Below, piece by piece: positions 5,230-5,817 of a stretch of DNA of 5,817 nucleotides; position 1 is the stretch's first letter, and the number at the start of each line of letters is the position of its first letter. Made by a program: the position numbers and the translations under genes. The notes beneath the pieces are model-generated. The model did not search any database. It saw only the letters and a list, made by a program, of their open reading frames with translations, and had not been told where the DNA came from. The stretch is from JACJWR01 sp964556255 (lineage in GTDB: Bacteria; Actinomycetota; Actinomycetes; S36-B12; UBA10799), in contig CAZKVQ010000091.1 in NCBI GenBank assembly GCA_964556255.1, positions 1 through 5,817 of the forward strand, in the 5' to 3' direction.

Positions 5230-5454
5230 ATGCCTACAGATCAAAGCCCAACCCAGGTCGTGTCCGGGGAGATCCGAGCGTGCATGGCTCGCGGCCAGCG
5301 AACCCAGGGCGAACTCGCTGCGGTCCTCGGGCTTTCCCAACCTTCGGTCTCCTCCCGGCTCAAGGGCGATGTCGCCTGGGACGTGGATGAGCTCGCCAAG
5401 GTCGCCTCGTGGCTTGACGTGCCTCTCGCCGAGCTGATCGCGAGTGCCGCATGA
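5230..5454 (+). CDS. Xre/Cro-type DNA-binding regulator
   Basis: A 74-residue protein that is essentially one helix-turn-helix domain. Residues 25-34 (TQGELAAVLG) form the positioning helix, 36-46 (SQPSVSSRLKG) the recognition helix, and 50-70 (WDVDELAKVASWLDVPLAEL) the two closing helices. It has no oligomerisation or cleavage domain, so it is Cro-sized rather than CI/LexA-like, although short repressors of this kind are also annotated as immunity repressors in actinophages. ATG 5230 is preceded by a promoter whose transcript would start at the ATG. It diverges from the leftward unit across a 112-bp region with repeated half-sites, so it is the natural candidate to control both promoters, including its own. 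Whether it acts as Cro, repressor or excisionase-like control is open. Confidence 0.85.
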   Translation: MPTDQSPTQVVSGEIRACMARGQRTQGELAAVLGLSQPSVSSRLKGDVAWDVDELAKVASWLDVPLAELIASAA

Positions 5455-5492
5455 CCACCCCGACTGACGTTCCCGCCAGGTCCAGCGGTTGA
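5451..5492 (+). other. Possible 13-residue leader ORF
   Basis: ATG 5451 overlaps the regulator stop as ATGA, like other coupled starts here, and gives 13 residues (MTTPTDVPARSSG) before TGA 5490. It ends 6 nt before a strong hairpin. It could be a leader peptide influencing that hairpin, or a chance ORF. There is no ribosome site and no run of one amino acid as in classical attenuators, so confidence is low. Confidence 0.2.
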
Positions 5493-5498
5493 GCGTCA

Positions 5499-5536
5499 TG
5501 GCGGCGCGAGCCCAATCCCCGGTGCTCGCGCCGCCA
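5499..5536 (+). terminator. GC-rich stem-loop after the regulator gene
   Basis: A perfect 13-bp inverted repeat: TGGCGGCGCGAGC (5499-5511) with GCTCGCGCCGCCA (5524-5536), enclosing a 12-nt loop. It lies between the regulator and the next gene's ribosome site and has no T-run after it. It may act as a partial terminator limiting read-through, an attenuator, or an RNA-processing or stability element. The pairing is certain; the role is inferred. Confidence 0.6.
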
Positions 5537-5566
5537 CCTACCCACCCACACCACAGAGGAGACCAA

Positions 5567-5701
5567 ATGGCTAAGAACCGCCCGATTCGATTTGGTGGCA
5601 CCGGCTACGGCGGCTATCAACTGCCTCCGCAGCGGCGTAGGCCCCACCGCTGCCTGCGGGGTGCCTCTTCCCATATGCACGCGCCGAAGGTGAAGCGATG
5701 A
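5567..5701 (+). CDS. Small basic protein of unknown function
   Basis: A 44-residue protein. ATG 5567 is chosen because GAGGAG (5556-5561) lies 5 nt upstream, one of the best ribosome sites in the window; longer in-frame starts would read through the preceding hairpin. The sequence begins MAKNRPIRFGGTGYGGYQ and continues with QRRRPHRC and a basic end (HAPKVKR). It is rich in Arg, Lys, Gly and Pro, with one Cys and several His, and has no membrane helix. The composition suggests nucleic-acid or protein binding, but no family was recognised. The stop overlaps the next start as ATGA. Confidence 0.65.
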   Translation: MAKNRPIRFGGTGYGGYQLPPQRRRPHRCLRGASSHMHAPKVKR

Positions 5702-5817
5702 CCTGGGCACATCTGCTCGATGCGACGATCTTCATCGTCGGCACCCTGGTCGGGTTCGCGGCCGCGGTCTGGGTTGAAGCCCGCAGCACCGCCTACGCCC
5801 GCGACTTCGATCGCCGC
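5698..5817 (+). CDS. Membrane protein, 3' partial
   Basis: An open frame from ATG 5698 to the right edge (40 residues seen). GAAGG (5686-5690) lies 7 nt upstream and the start overlaps the previous stop as ATGA. Residues about 6-28 (LLDATIFIVGTLVGFAAAVW) form one membrane segment, followed by a charged stretch (EARSTAYARDFDRR), so the N-terminus is probably outside or the helix acts as an anchor. Too little is present to name a family. Confidence 0.65.
   Translation, partial: MTWAHLLDATIFIVGTLVGFAAAVWVEARSTAYARDFDRR

Noticed and set aside
5125..5601. Minus-strand open frame of about 158 residues opposite the regulator
   Set aside because: It covers the operator region and both hairpin arms and is antisense to a textbook helix-turn-helix gene.
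5629..5653. Inverted repeat GCAGCGG/CCGCTGC within the 44-residue gene
   Set aside because: Seven base pairs with an 11-nt loop inside high-GC coding sequence is expected by chance; nothing else marks it as functional.
1..5817. tRNA genes, CRISPR arrays, insertion sequences
   Set aside because: No cloverleaf-like segment, regularly spaced repeat or transposase-like frame was seen on either strand by eye.

Overview
The window is a high-GC stretch with tightly packed, mostly rightward genes joined by ATGA or GTGA overlaps. It reads as part of a tailed phage (siphovirus type) or prophage of an actinobacterium. It runs from the end of the tail genes, through a lysis cassette, to a divergent control region that opens the next gene block. 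The evidence is two minor tail proteins with typical actinophage modules, an r1t-type holin, a CHAP-type endolysin, WDG-repeat (DUF2510-like) motifs common in Actinomycetota, and promoters placed so that the transcripts would be leaderless. The host genus cannot be fixed. No lysin B (mycolyl-arabinogalactan esterase) is visible, which mildly favours a host without a mycolate outer layer, but that gene could lie outside the window.

Layout. Positions 2-2201 hold a large minor tail protein, open at the left edge and carrying a carbohydrate-binding-like module, and a second minor tail protein with a C1q-like jelly-roll. A strong GC-rich hairpin (2205-2243) separates them from the lysis cassette at 2270-3872: a four-helix membrane protein, a 51-residue membrane protein, the holin and the endolysin. 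The endolysin gene contains a well-formed internal ribosome binding site and ATG exactly where its C-terminal domain begins. Three very small rightward genes follow (3875-4299). The first looks like the orphaned N-terminus of a larger phage structural protein. The block ends at a long hairpin terminator (4310-4349) shared with a convergent leftward unit.

The leftward unit (5117 back to 4359) encodes a 42-residue protein and a single-pass membrane protein with two WDG motifs on one side and a probable beta-sandwich domain on the other. It diverges from a rightward gene for a 74-residue Xre/Cro-type DNA-binding protein (5230-5454). Both divergent genes have a -10-like hexamer exactly 6 nt before the ATG. 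The 112 bp between them holds an 11-bp palindrome flanked by further copies of its half-site. This looks like a compact genetic switch. After the regulator come a second GC-rich hairpin (5499-5536), a 44-residue basic protein and the start of a membrane protein that runs off the right edge.

Working together: the tail proteins recognise the host, the holin and endolysin release progeny, and the divergent region probably decides between the leftward (possibly lysogeny or host-modifying) transcript and the rightward transcript. No integrase, attachment site, tRNA, CRISPR array or insertion sequence was seen.
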